Part shown: piece by piece, positions 6,107 to 6,365 of the stretch
How the letters are laid out: each line of letters starts with the position of its first letter
How positions within the stretch are numbered: the first letter of the stretch is position 1
Notes under the pieces: model-generated
Seen by the model: the letters and a program-made list of their open reading frames with translations, nothing else
The model's database searches: none
Told to the model about the DNA's origin: nothing
Made by a program: the position numbers and the translations under genes
Assembly: GCA_031255075.1 (NCBI GenBank)
Contig: JAIRTF010000024.1
Coordinates: 1-6,365 of the forward strand
Length of the DNA stretch: 6,365 nt
From: Bifidobacteriaceae bacterium
Lineage (GTDB): Bacteria; Actinomycetota; Actinomycetes; Actinomycetales; WQXJ01
Reading direction: 5' to 3'

Positions 6107-6365
6107 GCGAAGAGGCCAAAGACCAGGCCGCGGCGGACGCGCCCAGCGCCTCAGGCACCGATCTGACCAGCCGTGGAACAGTCGGCGCCGGCCCTGAAGT
6201 GACCGAGGTGCGCCACGGCGCTTTCGGGGTTCATGGCACCGGTGACACCTCCGGCTTTGGTGGGTTGACCCGCGTGGTAGAGATCCCCGGTTCCAGCCCC
6301 CGGCCCTACGGCGGCTGGTTCGATGCGGCGGTTGACCTGCTGGCAGAGGACCTGTCAGCGGCCGG
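6103..6365 (+). CDS. nuoC: NADH-quinone oxidoreductase subunit C (NuoC), 3' partial
   Basis: The gene runs off the right edge after 87 complete codons. NuoC is a peripheral-arm subunit of complex I (30-kDa family). The first ~35 residues are an acidic and Ala/Gly-rich extension starting MSEEAKDQAAADAP. Then comes FGVHGTGDTSGFGGL (about 43-57) and RPYGGWFDAAVDLL (about 69-82), which I recognise from actinobacterial NuoC proteins, just ahead of the main 30-kDa domain. The start ATG overlaps the nuoB stop by four bases, with GAAGGG (6088-6093) 9 bases upstream. The catalytic-arm core lies beyond the window. Confidence 0.9.
   Translation, partial: MSEEAKDQAAADAPSASGTDLTSRGTVGAGPEVTEVRHGAFGVHGTGDTSGFGGLTRVVEIPGSSPRPYGGWFDAAVDLLAEDLSAA

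Noticed and set aside
1..6365. CRISPR array, insertion sequence, tRNA, rRNA or defence system
   Set aside because: No regularly spaced repeats with unique spacers, transposase motifs, terminal inverted repeats, cloverleaf-like segments or defence-type domains were seen on either strand. All larger frames are explained by respiratory, menaquinone and envelope genes.

Overview
This looks like a chromosomal, housekeeping window from a high-GC Gram-positive bacterium (Actinomycetota). The reasons are the GC-rich coding sequence, GTG starts, menaquinone (rather than ubiquinone) genes, a lipobox lipoprotein of a type seen in actinobacteria, and a NuoC whose N-terminus matches my memory of actinobacterial complex I. 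I cannot name the genus from this sequence alone.

Layout. (1) Positions 2-118 hold the last 38 codons of a forward gene that reads like the PDZ end of an HtrA-type serine protease. A strong GC hairpin (128-158) follows. (2) Positions 205-1344 encode a secreted lipoprotein of unknown function with two Cys-Met-x-Glu-x-Gly motifs. (3) Positions 1351-2667 on the reverse strand encode isochorismate synthase (menF), tail-to-tail with the lipoprotein and only 6 bases away. (4) A 239-base divergent control region (2668-2906) separates menF from menG. (5) Positions 2907-3602 encode demethylmenaquinone methyltransferase (menG/ubiE). (6) A 234-base gap (3603-3836) carries a GC-rich direct repeat and then an AT-rich leader with two dyads. 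(7) Positions 3837-5126 encode a geranylgeranyl-reductase-family flavoprotein, probably the menaquinone side-chain reductase (menJ-like). (8) Tightly packed nuoA (5161-5523), nuoB (5546-6106) and the start of nuoC (6103 to the window edge) begin a complex I operon.

How the genes fit together. MenF commits chorismate to menaquinone. MenG methylates the ring in the last ring step, and the reductase probably saturates part of the isoprenoid tail. NADH dehydrogenase I (nuo) then reduces that quinone. The window therefore joins synthesis and tailoring of the electron carrier to the enzyme that uses it. The reductase and nuo genes are close enough to be one transcript.

No undescribed defence, mobile or RNA system was found. 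There is no CRISPR array, insertion sequence, tRNA or rRNA. The points worth a second look are the duplicated-motif lipoprotein, the AT-rich dyad-bearing leader before the reductase-nuo operon, and a 33-codon upstream reading frame that overlaps the menG start by four bases.
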